Notes: generated by a model from the sequence alone, not told the origin. DNA of 64,000 nucleotides from Haloarchaeobius sp. HME9146 (GCF_025399835.1 NZ_JAODVR010000001.1:3286001-3350000), one strand, 5' to 3'. Numbered from the stretch's first letter, positions 1 through 8,109 are shown. Translations and numbers: made by a program.

Positions 1-461
1 CCCCCGACGACGGGCAGGTCGCGCTCGGCGGCGAGTCGTTCCGCCCGCCGCCGGTTCTCCGGGTGTTTTCCGTTCACCTCGACGGCGTCGAACTCCGCCG
101 TGGAATGGCGGATGTCCCCGTTCCGGAACGGGTGCGCCATGATGGCCACGCAGTCGTGGTCGTGGGCGAGGTCGACCGCTTCGGTGGGCCGGAGTTCGCC
201 CTTCGTCGTCTCCCTGGGCGGGTCCGGGCCGACGACGAGGACGTGGCCTCGCGTCGTCGATATCTCGATGCCGGGCAGCAACACCGGGTCCTCCGCACGG
301 AACGGCGTGTAGTAGTCGTGGTTCGTGAGTGCGAGGGCGTCGAGGCCGCGGTACCGGGCGACCGCGGCGAGGAGGCGGACCCCGTACGGGTCGAATCGGT
401 CGCCGAGTGCCCGACGCCCGTGGAAGAACCGCGTGTGCGTGTGGAGGTCGATGGTGAACAC
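1..461 (-). CDS. PHP-domain metal-dependent phosphoesterase (partial)
   Basis: The reading frame opens at a GTG (459-461) and runs off the left edge, so only the first 153 residues are seen. The start reads VFTIDLHTHTRFFHG, the HxH metal-binding opening of PHP phosphoesterases, followed by a TNHDYY segment near residue 50, GIEIST near 70 and MAHPFRN near 117, all typical PHP metal or active-site blocks. Members of this family hydrolyse phosphoesters with a multinuclear metal centre; the substrate cannot be told. It is divergent from the lipid kinase gene with about 50 bp between them, which must hold both promoters. The C-terminus is outside the window. Confidence 0.85.
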   Translation of the reverse strand, partial: MFTIDLHTHTRFFHGRRALGDRFDPYGVRLLAAVARYRGLDALALTNHDYYTPFRAEDPVLLPGIEISTTRGHVLVVGPDPPRETTKGELRPTEAVDLAHDHDCVAIMAHPFRNGDIRHSTAEFDAVEVNGKHPENRRRAERLAAERDLPVVG

Positions 462-514
462 GTCTCGGATAGACTGTGGCCAAGGTCTTTGTCGTTCCCC
501 CGCGCAGTCTGCCT

Positions 515-1408
515 ATGTCCGATTGCATCCTCGTCCTGAATCCCAAGAGCGGCGGCGGGAAACGGGCCGACCAGACACGACGGCTCGCCGACGAACACGG
601 CTACCGAGTCTGGGAGTCCACGGGGCGCGGGGAGACGTACGAACTCGCCCGGGATGCGGTGTCGGAAGACGCCTCGCTGGTGGTCGCAGCCGGTGGCGAC
701 GGGACCCTCAACGAGGTCGTCCGGGGCGTCGACGACGCGGGCGGCCTCGACAGCACCACCCTCGGGGTCGTCCCGGCCGGGACGGGGAACAACTTCGCCG
801 ACCGACTCGGCATCCAAGGCATCGAGCACTCCTTCCAGCTCCTGGAGTCCGGTCGTCGCCGTCGAATCGACCTCGGGGTGGCGAACGGTCGCCTGTTCGT
901 CAACTCCTGCGTCGGCGGCCTGACCGCGGATTCGAGCGTCGCCACGACGCCCGAGTTCAAGAAGCGCTGGGGGGTGCTGGCCTACGTCATCAACACGATG
1001 CGGGAGTACCGGGACTTCGAAGGGCTGGACATCGACGTGCACGACGAGAACGGCGCGGAGCTGTACGCCGGGGAAGCCATCGGCGTCCTCGTGGGCAACG
1101 GCCGGCGGTTCGTCGGCGAACCCGGCGTGCAAGCCAACATGGAGGACGGGATGCTGAACATCGTCGTCATCGAGGACCGCCCCGCACGGTCGCTCGCCAG
1201 TGACGAGGCTATCCGCCGGTTCCTCCGGCGCGACCGGGACCACCTGACCCGCCTGCTCGCCCCGGAGATGCACCTCACCGTCCACGGCGACGAGCCTCGG
1301 CACTTCAGCCTCGACGGCGAGGGGCTGTCGACGACCGAGTTGAAGGCGCGGTCGCGGCCGCAGTGTCTGCGGTTCTGCGTGAGCAAGACGTACCAGCCAC
1401 GCCCCTGA
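515..1408 (+). CDS. Diacylglycerol kinase family lipid kinase
   Basis: This 297-residue protein begins MSDCILVLNPKSGGGK, the nucleotide-binding opening of the DAGK catalytic domain, and carries the signature GGDGTLNEVV near residue 60 and the PAGTGNNFA loop near 90. The C-terminal beta domain with HFSLDGE (about residue 270) is the conserved end of YegS/BmrU-type kinases. It should phosphorylate a lipid alcohol with ATP at the membrane face; archaeal substrates are unknown. I chose the internal ATG at 515 because the 13 residues before it are not conserved-looking and the LNPKSGG motif normally lies within ten residues of the start. It is followed by idi, an isoprenoid gene, which would suit a role in lipid metabolism, but that is inference. 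Confidence 0.88.
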   Translation: MSDCILVLNPKSGGGKRADQTRRLADEHGYRVWESTGRGETYELARDAVSEDASLVVAAGGDGTLNEVVRGVDDAGGLDSTTLGVVPAGTGNNFADRLGIQGIEHSFQLLESGRRRRIDLGVANGRLFVNSCVGGLTADSSVATTPEFKKRWGVLAYVINTMREYRDFEGLDIDVHDENGAELYAGEAIGVLVGNGRRFVGEPGVQANMEDGMLNIVVIEDRPARSLASDEAIRRFLRRDRDHLTRLLAPEMHLTVHGDEPRHFSLDGEGLSTTELKARSRPQCLRFCVSKTYQPRP

Positions 1409-1423
1409 CGAAAGCGAAGTTCC

Positions 1424-1429
1424 TTTTTA
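1424..1429 (+). promoter_or_regulatory. TATA-like box of idi
   Basis: TTTTTA lies 23-28 nt upstream of the idi ATG at 1452. That spacing puts the transcription start at the initiation codon, so the mRNA is probably leaderless, as usual in haloarchaea. Confidence 0.5.
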
Positions 1430-1451
1430 CGGGGTCGTCGATTGTTGATGC

Positions 1452-2030
1452 ATGAGTACCCCAAACGAAGCAGACGAGGTGGCCGAGGAACTCCCGCACA
1501 AGAACGCGGGACAGGAGGTCATCGCCGTCGACGCCGACGACAACGAACAGGGCCTCGTCAACCGCCTCGACGCCCACACCGGTGAGGGTATCCGCCACCG
1601 CGCGTTCACCTCGCTCGTGTTCGACGGGGACGGGAACATCCTGCTCGCCCAGCGCGCCGCCGACAAGCGCCTGTGGGGCACCTGGTGGGACGGCACCGTC
1701 GCCTCGCACCCGGTCGAGGGACAGTCCCAGGAGGCCGCCACCCGCGAGCGCCTCGAAGAGGAACTCGGTATCACGCCCGACCAGTACGAGAACCTCCAGC
1801 TCACCGACCGCTTCGAGTACAAGCGCTACTTCGAGAACGCGGGCGTCGAGCACGAGGTCTGTGCCGTCCTCAAGCTCACCCTCACCGACACCAGCCTCGA
1901 CCCCGACCCGGAGGAGGTCGAGGGCCTGATGTGGGTCCCCTACGAGCGACTCCACGACAATCCCGAGTTCTACCGGCAGCTCCGCCTGTGCCCCTGGTTC
2001 GAGATCGCGATGCGCCGCGACTTCGACTGA
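1452..2030 (+). CDS. idi: Type I isopentenyl-diphosphate delta-isomerase (Nudix)
   Basis: The 192-residue product interconverts isopentenyl and dimethylallyl diphosphate, the step that primes archaeal ether-lipid and carotenoid synthesis. The Nudix fold is visible: H49 of the metal site, the WWDGTVASHP block (residues 78-87), the Nudix helix with REREEEL-like spacing (98-105), and the E133-x-E135 pair that corresponds to the two metal/catalytic glutamates of the E. coli enzyme. The position of the E. coli catalytic Cys67 (VCGHP) is Ala84 here (VASHP). Length fits the family. The start has a TATA-like box at leaderless distance. It may still be a true isomerase, since the rest of the active site is intact, but a related Nudix hydrolase activity is possible. 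Confidence 0.85.
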   Translation: MSTPNEADEVAEELPHKNAGQEVIAVDADDNEQGLVNRLDAHTGEGIRHRAFTSLVFDGDGNILLAQRAADKRLWGTWWDGTVASHPVEGQSQEAATRERLEEELGITPDQYENLQLTDRFEYKRYFENAGVEHEVCAVLKLTLTDTSLDPDPEEVEGLMWVPYERLHDNPEFYRQLRLCPWFEIAMRRDFD

Positions 2031-2045
2031 ACCGGAGAAGAAAAA

Positions 2046-2063
2046 GGCGTGTGCTAACACGCC
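2046..2063 (+). terminator. Perfect hairpin after idi
   Basis: GGCGTGT-GCTA-ACACGCC is a perfect 7-bp stem with a 4-nt loop, 16 bp after the idi stop and just before the TATA-like box at 2072-2078. It may end idi transcription or be an operator for the next gene. No T-run follows it, so a classical intrinsic terminator is not shown. Confidence 0.3.
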
Positions 2064-2071
2064 ACAAAGTA

Positions 2072-2078
2072 CTATATC
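2072..2078 (+). promoter_or_regulatory. TATA-like box of the 105-residue gene
   Basis: CTATATC-type sequence about 50 nt upstream of the ATG at 2125. It predicts a short 5' leader that contains a small CGGGA/TCCCG hairpin (2100-2114). Confidence 0.4.
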
Positions 2079-2124
2079 GTCTACCCACGTAGTCAGCGGC
2101 GGGAACGGCTCCCGTGACGAGACA

Positions 2125-2442
2125 ATGGTAGCAACGCACCACCCGGAACCCGAAGTCGCATTCGGCCTCGGCAGAGCAGAAGCGTGGGTCGTCCATCACG
2201 TGATGGTCGAACAGTTGACGCGCGAGGACCACGAGGGCCCCGAGCCGTGGTGGGCGCTCGATATCGCGCGAAAACTCGAAGACGGCTCGACCACACTTAC
2301 ACCGTTCGAGGCGTGGCGGCTCCGGGAAGACCTGCTGACCTACGCGGAGCGCGAGGATACCCCGGAGAGTGACGTCGCACTGGCGATGGCTATCGTCTCA
2401 CGTATCGAGGCGACGTTCGGAGAGCCACCACTCGCACAGTAA
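2125..2442 (+). CDS. Hypothetical haloarchaeal protein, 105 aa
   Basis: I do not recognise a function. The protein is acidic, all-helical looking and soluble, with no cysteine and no membrane segment. It starts MVATHHPEPEV and has a central amphipathic region (residues 45-80). Codon use matches the neighbours and a TATA-like box lies upstream, so it is a real gene. It stands alone between idi and a convergent small membrane protein. Confidence 0.7.
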   Translation: MVATHHPEPEVAFGLGRAEAWVVHHVMVEQLTREDHEGPEPWWALDIARKLEDGSTTLTPFEAWRLREDLLTYAEREDTPESDVALAMAIVSRIEATFGEPPLAQ

Positions 2443-2456
2443 TCGATTTTTCCGGT

Positions 2457-2744
2457 TCAGGGGCGGGTCGTCGCCCAGACCGCCATCACACCAAGGAAGA
2501 GCGCCGGCAGCATCGGGAACGCGAGCAGCGCGACCCAGTACGGGAGTGCGGGCGGACGGAGGTAGACGACGATGGGCGCGACGAGGAACGCGAACACGAT
2601 GACGCCGACGAGCGTCCAGCCCCGGTAGTCGAACTCGCGCTCGACCGAGTCCGGGTGGACGACGCCGTCACTGGTCTCTCCATCCGACCCGACAGCGCCG
2701 GGGCGGTGCACGTACCCACCGTCGTCGTCGTCCTCAGAGCTCAC
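2457..2744 (-). CDS. Small two-TM membrane protein, 95 aa
   Basis: An acidic hydrophilic head (residues 1-40, rich in Asp and Glu) is followed by two hydrophobic segments, about 45-64 and 68-90, ending in ATTRP. Function unknown. Its start overlaps the end of the upstream dehydrogenase gene by 11 bp on the same strand, so the two are probably co-transcribed. The overlap and the clean TM pattern support it as real. Confidence 0.7.
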   Translation of the reverse strand: MSSEDDDDGGYVHRPGAVGSDGETSDGVVHPDSVEREFDYRGWTLVGVIVFAFLVAPIVVYLRPPALPYWVALLAFPMLPALFLGVMAVWATTRP

Positions 2745-3774
2745 TATCTGGGATTACGACCACCTTGCCAAAGCCCTCACGGTTTTCCAGCATCTCGTGT
2801 GCTCGCTTGGTCTCGCTCATCGGCAGGGTGTCGCGAATCTTCGGCTCGAACGTCCCGTCCCAGACCAGCGAGAGCGCCTTCTCGGCCTCGCCGTGGGTCG
2901 CCATCGTCGACCCGATGACCTTCAGCTGGTTCCAGAAGATGCGGTTGATGTTGGTCTTCGGCCGCGGACCCGTCGTCGCCCCGCAGGTGACGATTCGGCC
3001 GTTCTTCGCGAGGGACTTCAACGACTTGTCCCACGTGGCCTCGCCGACGTGGTCGACGACCATGTCGACCCCGCGCTTGCCCGTCATCTCGCGGATCTCG
3101 GCCGCGAAGTCCTCGGCCTCGTAGTCGATGACGTGGTCGGCACCGCACTCTTTCGCGTGTTGGAGTTTCTCCTCGCTGGAGGCAGTGGCGTACACCTCGG
3201 CTCCGGCGTGGGCGGCTATCTGGACCGCCGCGTGGCCGACGCCACCGGAGGCACCCAGCACGAGGACGGATTCTCCCTGTGTCAGGTCGCCGCGCTCGAT
3301 CATCATGCGCCAGGCGGTCTGGAACACGAGCGGGGCGGCCGCGGCCGTCTCCCAGTCGACGTGGTCGGGCACCGGCGTCAGGTTCTCCGCGGGGATGGCC
3401 GCGTACTCGGCGTGCACACCGCGGACGTGCTCGCCGATGACGTGGTAGTTCACACACAGCGCCGTGTCACCGGTTCGGCAGAACTCACACTTCCCGCAGT
3501 GGACGCCCGCGAGGAGCGCGACCCGGTCGCCCGGCTCGAAGCGCGTGACCGCCTCGCCAACCTCCTCGACGACGCCCGCTCCGTCGCTCCCGGGGATGTG
3601 TGGCATCTCCAGGTCGACGCCGGGGAGGCCCCGGCGGGTCCAGACGTCGAGGTGGTTGAGTGCGCCGGCCTTGATGTCGACCAGCACCTCGTCTCGGCCC
3701 GGCTCCGGGTCCGGGAAGTCGCCGTACTCGATGACGTCCGCGTCGCCGTGCTCGCTGAACTGAACGGCTTGCAT
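2734..3774 (-). CDS. Zinc-type alcohol dehydrogenase / quinone oxidoreductase (MDR family)
   Basis: The 346-residue protein has the GroES-like domain first and a Rossmann domain with GASGGVGHAA (about residue 165) for NAD(P)H. Four cysteines in the stretch HCGKCEFCRTGDTALC (about 92-107) form the structural zinc lobe. The catalytic-zinc cysteine of true alcohol dehydrogenases is not seen; NHLDVWTRRG stands in its place, as in quinone reductase-like members. It therefore likely reduces a quinone, enone or aldehyde with NAD(P)H. The start at 3774 (MQAVQFSEHG) is the usual MDR opening; a 39-residue upstream extension is rejected because it would run into the moaB promoter region. It is divergent from moaB. 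Confidence 0.87.
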   Translation of the reverse strand: MQAVQFSEHGDADVIEYGDFPDPEPGRDEVLVDIKAGALNHLDVWTRRGLPGVDLEMPHIPGSDGAGVVEEVGEAVTRFEPGDRVALLAGVHCGKCEFCRTGDTALCVNYHVIGEHVRGVHAEYAAIPAENLTPVPDHVDWETAAAAPLVFQTAWRMMIERGDLTQGESVLVLGASGGVGHAAVQIAAHAGAEVYATASSEEKLQHAKECGADHVIDYEAEDFAAEIREMTGKRGVDMVVDHVGEATWDKSLKSLAKNGRIVTCGATTGPRPKTNINRIFWNQLKVIGSTMATHGEAEKALSLVWDGTFEPKIRDTLPMSETKRAHEMLENREGFGKVVVIPDSEL

Positions 3775-3889
3775 GGTTCGAGGGTCCAGTGGCTGGGTAA
3801 AAGCACTGTGCGTTCGTCCATTGTCTACCGGTTCTTCGACTATCGTCGAACACCGGCCGGTTTTGTGCCCCCCAGCCCAAGCGGGGGGC

Positions 3890-4540
3890 ATGAGCGAACA
3901 CGACGGCGACGACCACGGGCACGAGCACGACCACGGCGACGACCAGGCGAGCGAAGACGAGGACCACGACCACCACGAACACGCAGACGAACAGGACCAC
4001 CACGGTCACGAGGACCACGACCACCACCATCACCACGACATCACCTCGCTCGGGGTCGGCGTCGTCACCGTCTCCTCGTCCCGGTCACTGGACGACGACC
4101 CGGCCGGCGACACCATCGAGGCCACATTCGAGGACGAAGGGCACGAGGTCGTCGTCCGCGAGCTGGTGCCTGACGAGTTCGACAGCGTCCAAGGGACCGT
4201 CTCCCGGCTGACGGAGCGGCGCGACGTGGATGCGGTCGTCACGACCGGTGGGACCGGCGTGACACCCGACGACGTGACGGTCGAAGCCGCCCGCCAGCTC
4301 TTCGAGAAGGAACTCCCCGGTTTCGGCGAACTGTTCCGCCGATTCTCCTACGACGACATCGGGACGACCGTCATCGCGACGCGGGCCACCGCGGGCATCT
4401 CCAACGGCTGTCCGGTGTTCTGTCTGCCGGGGAGTCGCCCGGCGGTCGAACTCGGCGTCGAGGACATCATCCTCCCGGAGGTTCCCCACCTCGCCGGGCT
4501 GGCCCAGCGCGAGGAGCCCGAGGAGGACGACGAAGAGTAA
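3890..4540 (+). CDS. moaB: Molybdopterin adenylyltransferase family protein MoaB, histidine-rich N-terminus
   Basis: The C-terminal 165 residues form a MoaB/MogA domain: GVGVVTVSSSRSLDDDPAGD (about 54-73), the MPT-binding TTGGTGVTPDD (about 118-128) and the late block with NGCPVFCLPGS (about 175). Such proteins adenylylate molybdopterin during molybdenum cofactor synthesis. Ahead of it lies a 47-residue head made almost only of His, Asp and Glu (about 17 His), which looks like a metal-binding or metal-storage arm. The start at 3890 (MSEHDGDD) includes this arm and fits the codon pattern; no upstream extension is credible. It stands alone, with no other Moco gene nearby. Confidence 0.88.
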   Translation: MSEHDGDDHGHEHDHGDDQASEDEDHDHHEHADEQDHHGHEDHDHHHHHDITSLGVGVVTVSSSRSLDDDPAGDTIEATFEDEGHEVVVRELVPDEFDSVQGTVSRLTERRDVDAVVTTGGTGVTPDDVTVEAARQLFEKELPGFGELFRRFSYDDIGTTVIATRATAGISNGCPVFCLPGSRPAVELGVEDIILPEVPHLAGLAQREEPEEDDEE

Positions 4541-4562
4541 CGAACCCGAACAGAACGACCGA

Positions 4563-4880
4563 TTAGCCGGGGAACGGTGCGAGCGTCGCGGTCAGAACCG
4601 CGGGTTCGTCCCCGTCGTTTCGCGCGCCGTGGGCGACCCCGCGGTCGTGGAACACCACACCGGGTGCGGTGACGGTCTCCTCGGTCTCGTCCTGTATCAC
4701 CGTCACAGTCCCCTCGACGACGTGGAACACGTTCGCCGACGTGGGATGGTCGTGCGGGTCGAGCGTCGCCCCTGGCCCGAGTGCGAAGGCTTTCACGAGC
4801 ACGTCGTCCGCGACGACGACCTCGGCGTCGAGCACCTCGCCAGCGTCGGGGTCGAGGTCGGGATACCGGTCGAGTGTCAT
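4563..4880 (-). CDS. Single-domain cupin protein, 105 aa
   Basis: A small cupin with motif 1 as HDHPTSANVFHVVEG (about residues 43-57, giving H-x-H and a Glu) and motif 2 as GVAHGARN (about 83-90). These supply the metal ligands of a mononuclear cupin. No reaction can be assigned. I start at M in MTLDRYPDLD (4880), because upstream codons read into an unconserved tract. It is convergent with moaB. Confidence 0.8.
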   Translation of the reverse strand: MTLDRYPDLDPDAGEVLDAEVVVADDVLVKAFALGPGATLDPHDHPTSANVFHVVEGTVTVIQDETEETVTAPGVVFHDRGVAHGARNDGDEPAVLTATLAPFPG

Positions 4881-5045
4881 ACCCGACCTTGCGGGTGGAC
4901 GGTCCTTATCGATGGTGGTCCCAGCACTGGACGGCTGGAACGGGAACACGCGGCAAAAACGGGCGAGAACGTCGCAAAACGCGCGACGGGATAATGAGCA
5001 ACGGACGACGGCGGGGGTCGTCCGAGAGTGAAGTGGTTCAGCTAC

Positions 5046-6152
5046 TCAGTAGTAGCGGCGGCGACCGATTCCCCAGGTGGGCCGAAGGGTGTACGGGCGA
5101 CGGCGCATCCGGAACGGCTGGCGCGTCCGGATGACGCCGCGGGCCCGCGGCGTGAAGCAGCTGGTACACTGGTCGTACTCACCCTCGGTCTTGAGCCAGT
5201 TGACCTGGATGGGCGGCGACGGTTCGTCGGTCGGGCAGAGGATCTCCTCCTCCTCCTCGACCGGGAACTCTTCCTCCTCCTCGACCGGGAACTCTTCCTC
5301 CTCCTCGACCGGGTACTCTTCTTCCTCTTCGCCGATGGGCAGGTCCTCTTCCTCCTCGTCGATGGGCAGGTCTTCGTCGAGCATCGTGTCGATGGCGACC
5401 TTGAGTTCGAGGGCGGGCTTGTCCTCCTCGGCGTCGAGATAGCCGAGCGCGATGCCACTGTACGCGTGGCCGCCCTGCAGGTCGACCTCCATGGTGGCGA
5501 CGGGGTCCGGAAGGTCCTCCGGTGGGTTCTCGGGGTCGATGGCCGGGAACACCTCGACGATGTGTGGCCCGGCGTCCGTGGTGAGGTACTCACTGGCCGA
5601 CCCGAACGAGAGCTTCTCGACGACCTGGACGTCCTCTTCGGTTATCTCCTCCTTCAGCGAGACGAGTACCACGTCGACCTCCGGCGCGTCGGGCGAGGCG
5701 TGGATGAACCGGATGGCGGACTCCTCCTCCATCGGCGGCGTCGTCATGTCCTCGAACGCCTGCGGCTCGAACGTCGCGGCGGTGATCTCACCGAGAGCCA
5801 TGATGGTGAACTTGCCCTCGTCGAGTTCGGTAGTCTGCGAGAAGACCACGTCGTCCGGGCTGCCGGCCTTCGTGATGGTGATGTCGTGCTCACCGGAGTC
5901 GAGCACGAGATACTCGCTTACGGTCCCGAATGGCACGTTCGACAGGACGACCTCGTCGTCGACGACGACGTCGACGTTCGGGGCGTCCGGCGACGCGTGG
6001 ATGACCCGGAGCTCGGTGAGCCCTTCGGCCGCCTCGTCGTCAGCCGACTCGTGATAGTCCGCACGGACCGCGACGGCACCGAACCCCCCGAGTGCCGCTG
6101 TCCCCCCGACGATACCGATTGACTGTAGAACAGTGCGTCTGGTTGCTACCAT
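5046..6152 (-). CDS. Tat-exported DUF4397 protein with acidic repeat and basic tail
   Basis: The 368-residue protein opens with TRRTVLQS and a hydrophobic run to about residue 28, a twin-arginine signal. Two DUF4397 units follow (about 47-125 and 147-235), each opening with RVIHASPDAP or RFIHASPDAP, a beta-rich extracellular fold. Residues about 255-300 are tandem 8-residue units of the form PVEEEEEF, encoded by a 24-bp minisatellite. The end is different again: two cysteines (QCTSC) and an Arg-rich tail ending GRRRYY. The role is unknown, probably cell-surface. A second DUF4397 protein lies 0.9 kb upstream in the same orientation. Confidence 0.85.
   Translation of the reverse strand: MVATRRTVLQSIGIVGGTAALGGFGAVAVRADYHESADDEAAEGLTELRVIHASPDAPNVDVVVDDEVVLSNVPFGTVSEYLVLDSGEHDITITKAGSPDDVVFSQTTELDEGKFTIMALGEITAATFEPQAFEDMTTPPMEEESAIRFIHASPDAPEVDVVLVSLKEEITEEDVQVVEKLSFGSASEYLTTDAGPHIVEVFPAIDPENPPEDLPDPVATMEVDLQGGHAYSGIALGYLDAEEDKPALELKVAIDTMLDEDLPIDEEEEDLPIGEEEEEYPVEEEEEFPVEEEEEFPVEEEEEILCPTDEPSPPIQVNWLKTEGEYDQCTSCFTPRARGVIRTRQPFRMRRRPYTLRPTWGIGRRRYY
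5244..5375. repeat. 24-bp minisatellite within a DUF4397 gene
   Basis: About three near-perfect 24-bp units (containing CTCGACCGGGAACTCTTC on the plus strand) followed by two diverged units. They encode the Glu-rich tract. Unit length is a multiple of three, so copy-number change would keep the frame. Confidence 0.8.
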
Positions 6153-6325
6153 AGCACCCGTACTGAGGTGTGGGACCCGGTTAGGTAAGCGCCCGTTCGC
6201 TCACGAGCGAGAACAACTCAGAACCAGACATATTGTTCCGCAGCGAGTAATCGAGATACAGGAACCCATTTCACAGATGCTTCTCTCACGAACAAACTGA
6301 ATTCTGATACATCTGAAAATCGGGG

Positions 6326-6934
6326 TCAGGTCCGGGTCTCGGCCCCGTCGAACCCGCCCCCGTCGTAGCCCGGAATCGCCGTCGCCGGCAGCACGTACGT
6401 CTCGTCCGGAAGCCCAGCCGGGTCGACGCCGACACGGGCGAGCGCCTCGGTGTCTCGTCCCTCGCGGGCCGTCCGGATTCGCTCGTCCAGCATCGCGGCG
6501 AGCCGGTCGGCGTCACGGACGAACCACAGCCGCAGGTCGCCCTCGGCCGGCCGGAAACAGACCAGCGTCGCGGTACCGAACCGGTCGCCAGCCCGGGAGC
6601 GCTCGACCGCGACCAGCTCGATGGAGTCGTACGGCACGACGTCGCTGGCACCGTCGACGCCGCCACGGTCGCGCTCCAGCCGGTCGGCGTACAGCCGAAT
6701 CTCGGTCGAGCGCGCCTCCTGCACCCCCGGCAACACGAAGTATCCCCAGACGACCGCGAACACGGTCACCCCGATGACGACCGGCGCGGCCGCACCGAGG
6801 ACCGGGGTGAGGTAATCGTCGCCGACGACGGCGAACGCGACGGCCAGGAAGCCGCCGAGCAGGTACACGCCCGGGGTCACGAGCAGTGGGCGGGCGTCCG
6901 CCTCGAACGTCTCGATGGGACCACTAGTCACCAC
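6326..6934 (-). CDS. Membrane protein with PH-like domain
   Basis: About 202 residues: an N-terminal cytoplasmic stretch, two hydrophobic helices (about 22-42 and 48-68), then a soluble beta-rich part with TEIRLYADRLERDR and LVCFRPAEGDLRLWFVRDAD that resembles the bacterial PH-like domains found after paired TM helices. The function is unknown. The start is one of two adjacent GTG codons (6934 or 6931); the upstream ATG at 7021 would add an unlikely Pro/Ser-rich head. It sits between the two DUF4397 genes, all on the minus strand. Confidence 0.72.
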   Translation of the reverse strand: MVTSGPIETFEADARPLLVTPGVYLLGGFLAVAFAVVGDDYLTPVLGAAAPVVIGVTVFAVVWGYFVLPGVQEARSTEIRLYADRLERDRGGVDGASDVVPYDSIELVAVERSRAGDRFGTATLVCFRPAEGDLRLWFVRDADRLAAMLDERIRTAREGRDTEALARVGVDPAGLPDETYVLPATAIPGYDGGGFDGAETRT

Positions 6935-7038
6935 GCTCCAGTGATGGACTGGGCGTGCGAAAGGCGTTGTGGGCGGGCGACCATCGGACCGGGACGTGGT
7001 CGGCAGGGACGTGGTCGGCACTCACGGGGACGGTGTAC

Positions 7039-8109
7039 TCACTCGTCGTCGGTCTGGAACGGCGAGTCGAACTCGATGCGTCCGTCGTCGAACCGGCCGC
7101 CGAACCCGCCACGACCGGGACCGGGCCCGTCACCCTGCGGGCTGTGGACGCCACGCCGCCAGCGGCGACGCCAGCCGCCCCGACCGCGACCCCAGCCACC
7201 GCGGCCCCAGTCGTCGCGGTCCCAGCCGCCTCTACCCCAGCCGCCACGTCCCCAGCCACCGCGGCCCCAGCCGCCACGACCGCGCCCGCGCCCGCCCCGT
7301 CCCCGGAGCGGCGGGATACTGCTCAGCGAGAGCCGGGGGCTGGCCGAGAGGTTGTCTACGACCGGGAGGAGCGTGAAGCCGCGCTCGCCGCCGATGGAGA
7401 GCGCGCCCGAGTCGTCGTACAGGAACCCGTGGGCGAAGACAGTGTAGGTCGCCCCGCCCGCCAGCGCGAGCAACACGTCGAGGCTTCGCTGCCGGCCGGG
7501 CTTGCGGAGGGTAAGTTCGAGCGTCCCCGCGGGGACCGTCTCGTAGTCGGTCGCTTCACCGAACTCCAGGCGGCGGGCCAGCCGGCCGACGCCCTTCGCC
7601 CGCACGTTCACCTCGCCCGCATCGGGCGAGACGTGGATGAATCGCACCTTCGCCTCGGTCCGTGAGACCGGCGTGTTGTCGTCCTCGAAGACGAGCAGTT
7701 CGGAGTCACTGCTCGGGAGACTCGGTCCGGCGACGACGATGGTGTGGTCGCCCTCGCGGAGCTCCACCAGCTTGTCCGGCCCGTCGCGCCCCCCCGGAGC
7801 GAACGTCTGGATGTCTAGGATGGTTCGAAAGTCGAAGAGGCCGCGTCGCATCTCCGCGTACGGCGTTATCTGCCCGTACTCGAACTGCTCGAGCACCTCG
7901 AAGTCGTTGACGAGCAGGTCCAGCGCCGGGCCGTCCGGCACCGCGTGGAGTACACGGATCGCCGCCGGGTCGGCCTCCCGGTATCCGAGTTCGTCGTCCT
8001 CGAACGGGAACTGGTCGTCGTCGGCCTGCGCCGCGACGTTCCACCCCCCGAGCGCCGCTGTCCCCCCAACGATACCGAGCGTCTTGACGACGGTTCGCCG
8101 TGTAGTCAT
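7039..8109 (-). CDS. Tat-exported DUF4397 protein with GRGGW repeat tail
   Basis: The 356-residue protein begins TTRRTVVKTLGIVGG, a Tat signal nearly the same as in its paralogue. Two DUF4397 units follow (about 48-135, with RVLHAVPDGP, and 150-245, with RFIHVSPDAG). The last 100 residues are low complexity: repeats of GRGGW from about 268 to 315, rich in Gly, Arg and Trp, then an acidic end. The tail is strongly basic and aromatic, opposite in charge to the acidic tail of the paralogue at 5046-6152. Probably a cell-surface or envelope protein; ligand unknown. Confidence 0.85.
   Translation of the reverse strand: MTTRRTVVKTLGIVGGTAALGGWNVAAQADDDQFPFEDDELGYREADPAAIRVLHAVPDGPALDLLVNDFEVLEQFEYGQITPYAEMRRGLFDFRTILDIQTFAPGGRDGPDKLVELREGDHTIVVAGPSLPSSDSELLVFEDDNTPVSRTEAKVRFIHVSPDAGEVNVRAKGVGRLARRLEFGEATDYETVPAGTLELTLRKPGRQRSLDVLLALAGGATYTVFAHGFLYDDSGALSIGGERGFTLLPVVDNLSASPRLSLSSIPPLRGRGGRGRGRGGWGRGGWGRGGWGRGGWDRDDWGRGGWGRGRGGWRRRWRRGVHSPQGDGPGPGRGGFGGRFDDGRIEFDSPFQTDDE
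7155..7308. repeat. 15-bp tandem repeat encoding GRGGW
   Basis: Short in-frame tandem units (plus strand CCAGCCGCC with small changes) encode the Gly-Arg-Gly-Gly-Trp tract. Some units are varied (WDRDDW), so the array is not freshly expanded. Confidence 0.75.

Noticed and set aside
74-1303. A long minus-strand frame across the lipid kinase
   Set aside because: It is antisense to the clear DAGK-family gene; the real minus-strand gene here is the PHP frame, 1-461, in a different register.
5244-5375. Regular tandem repeats as a CRISPR array
   Set aside because: Units are contiguous with no unique spacers and lie in frame inside a coding gene.
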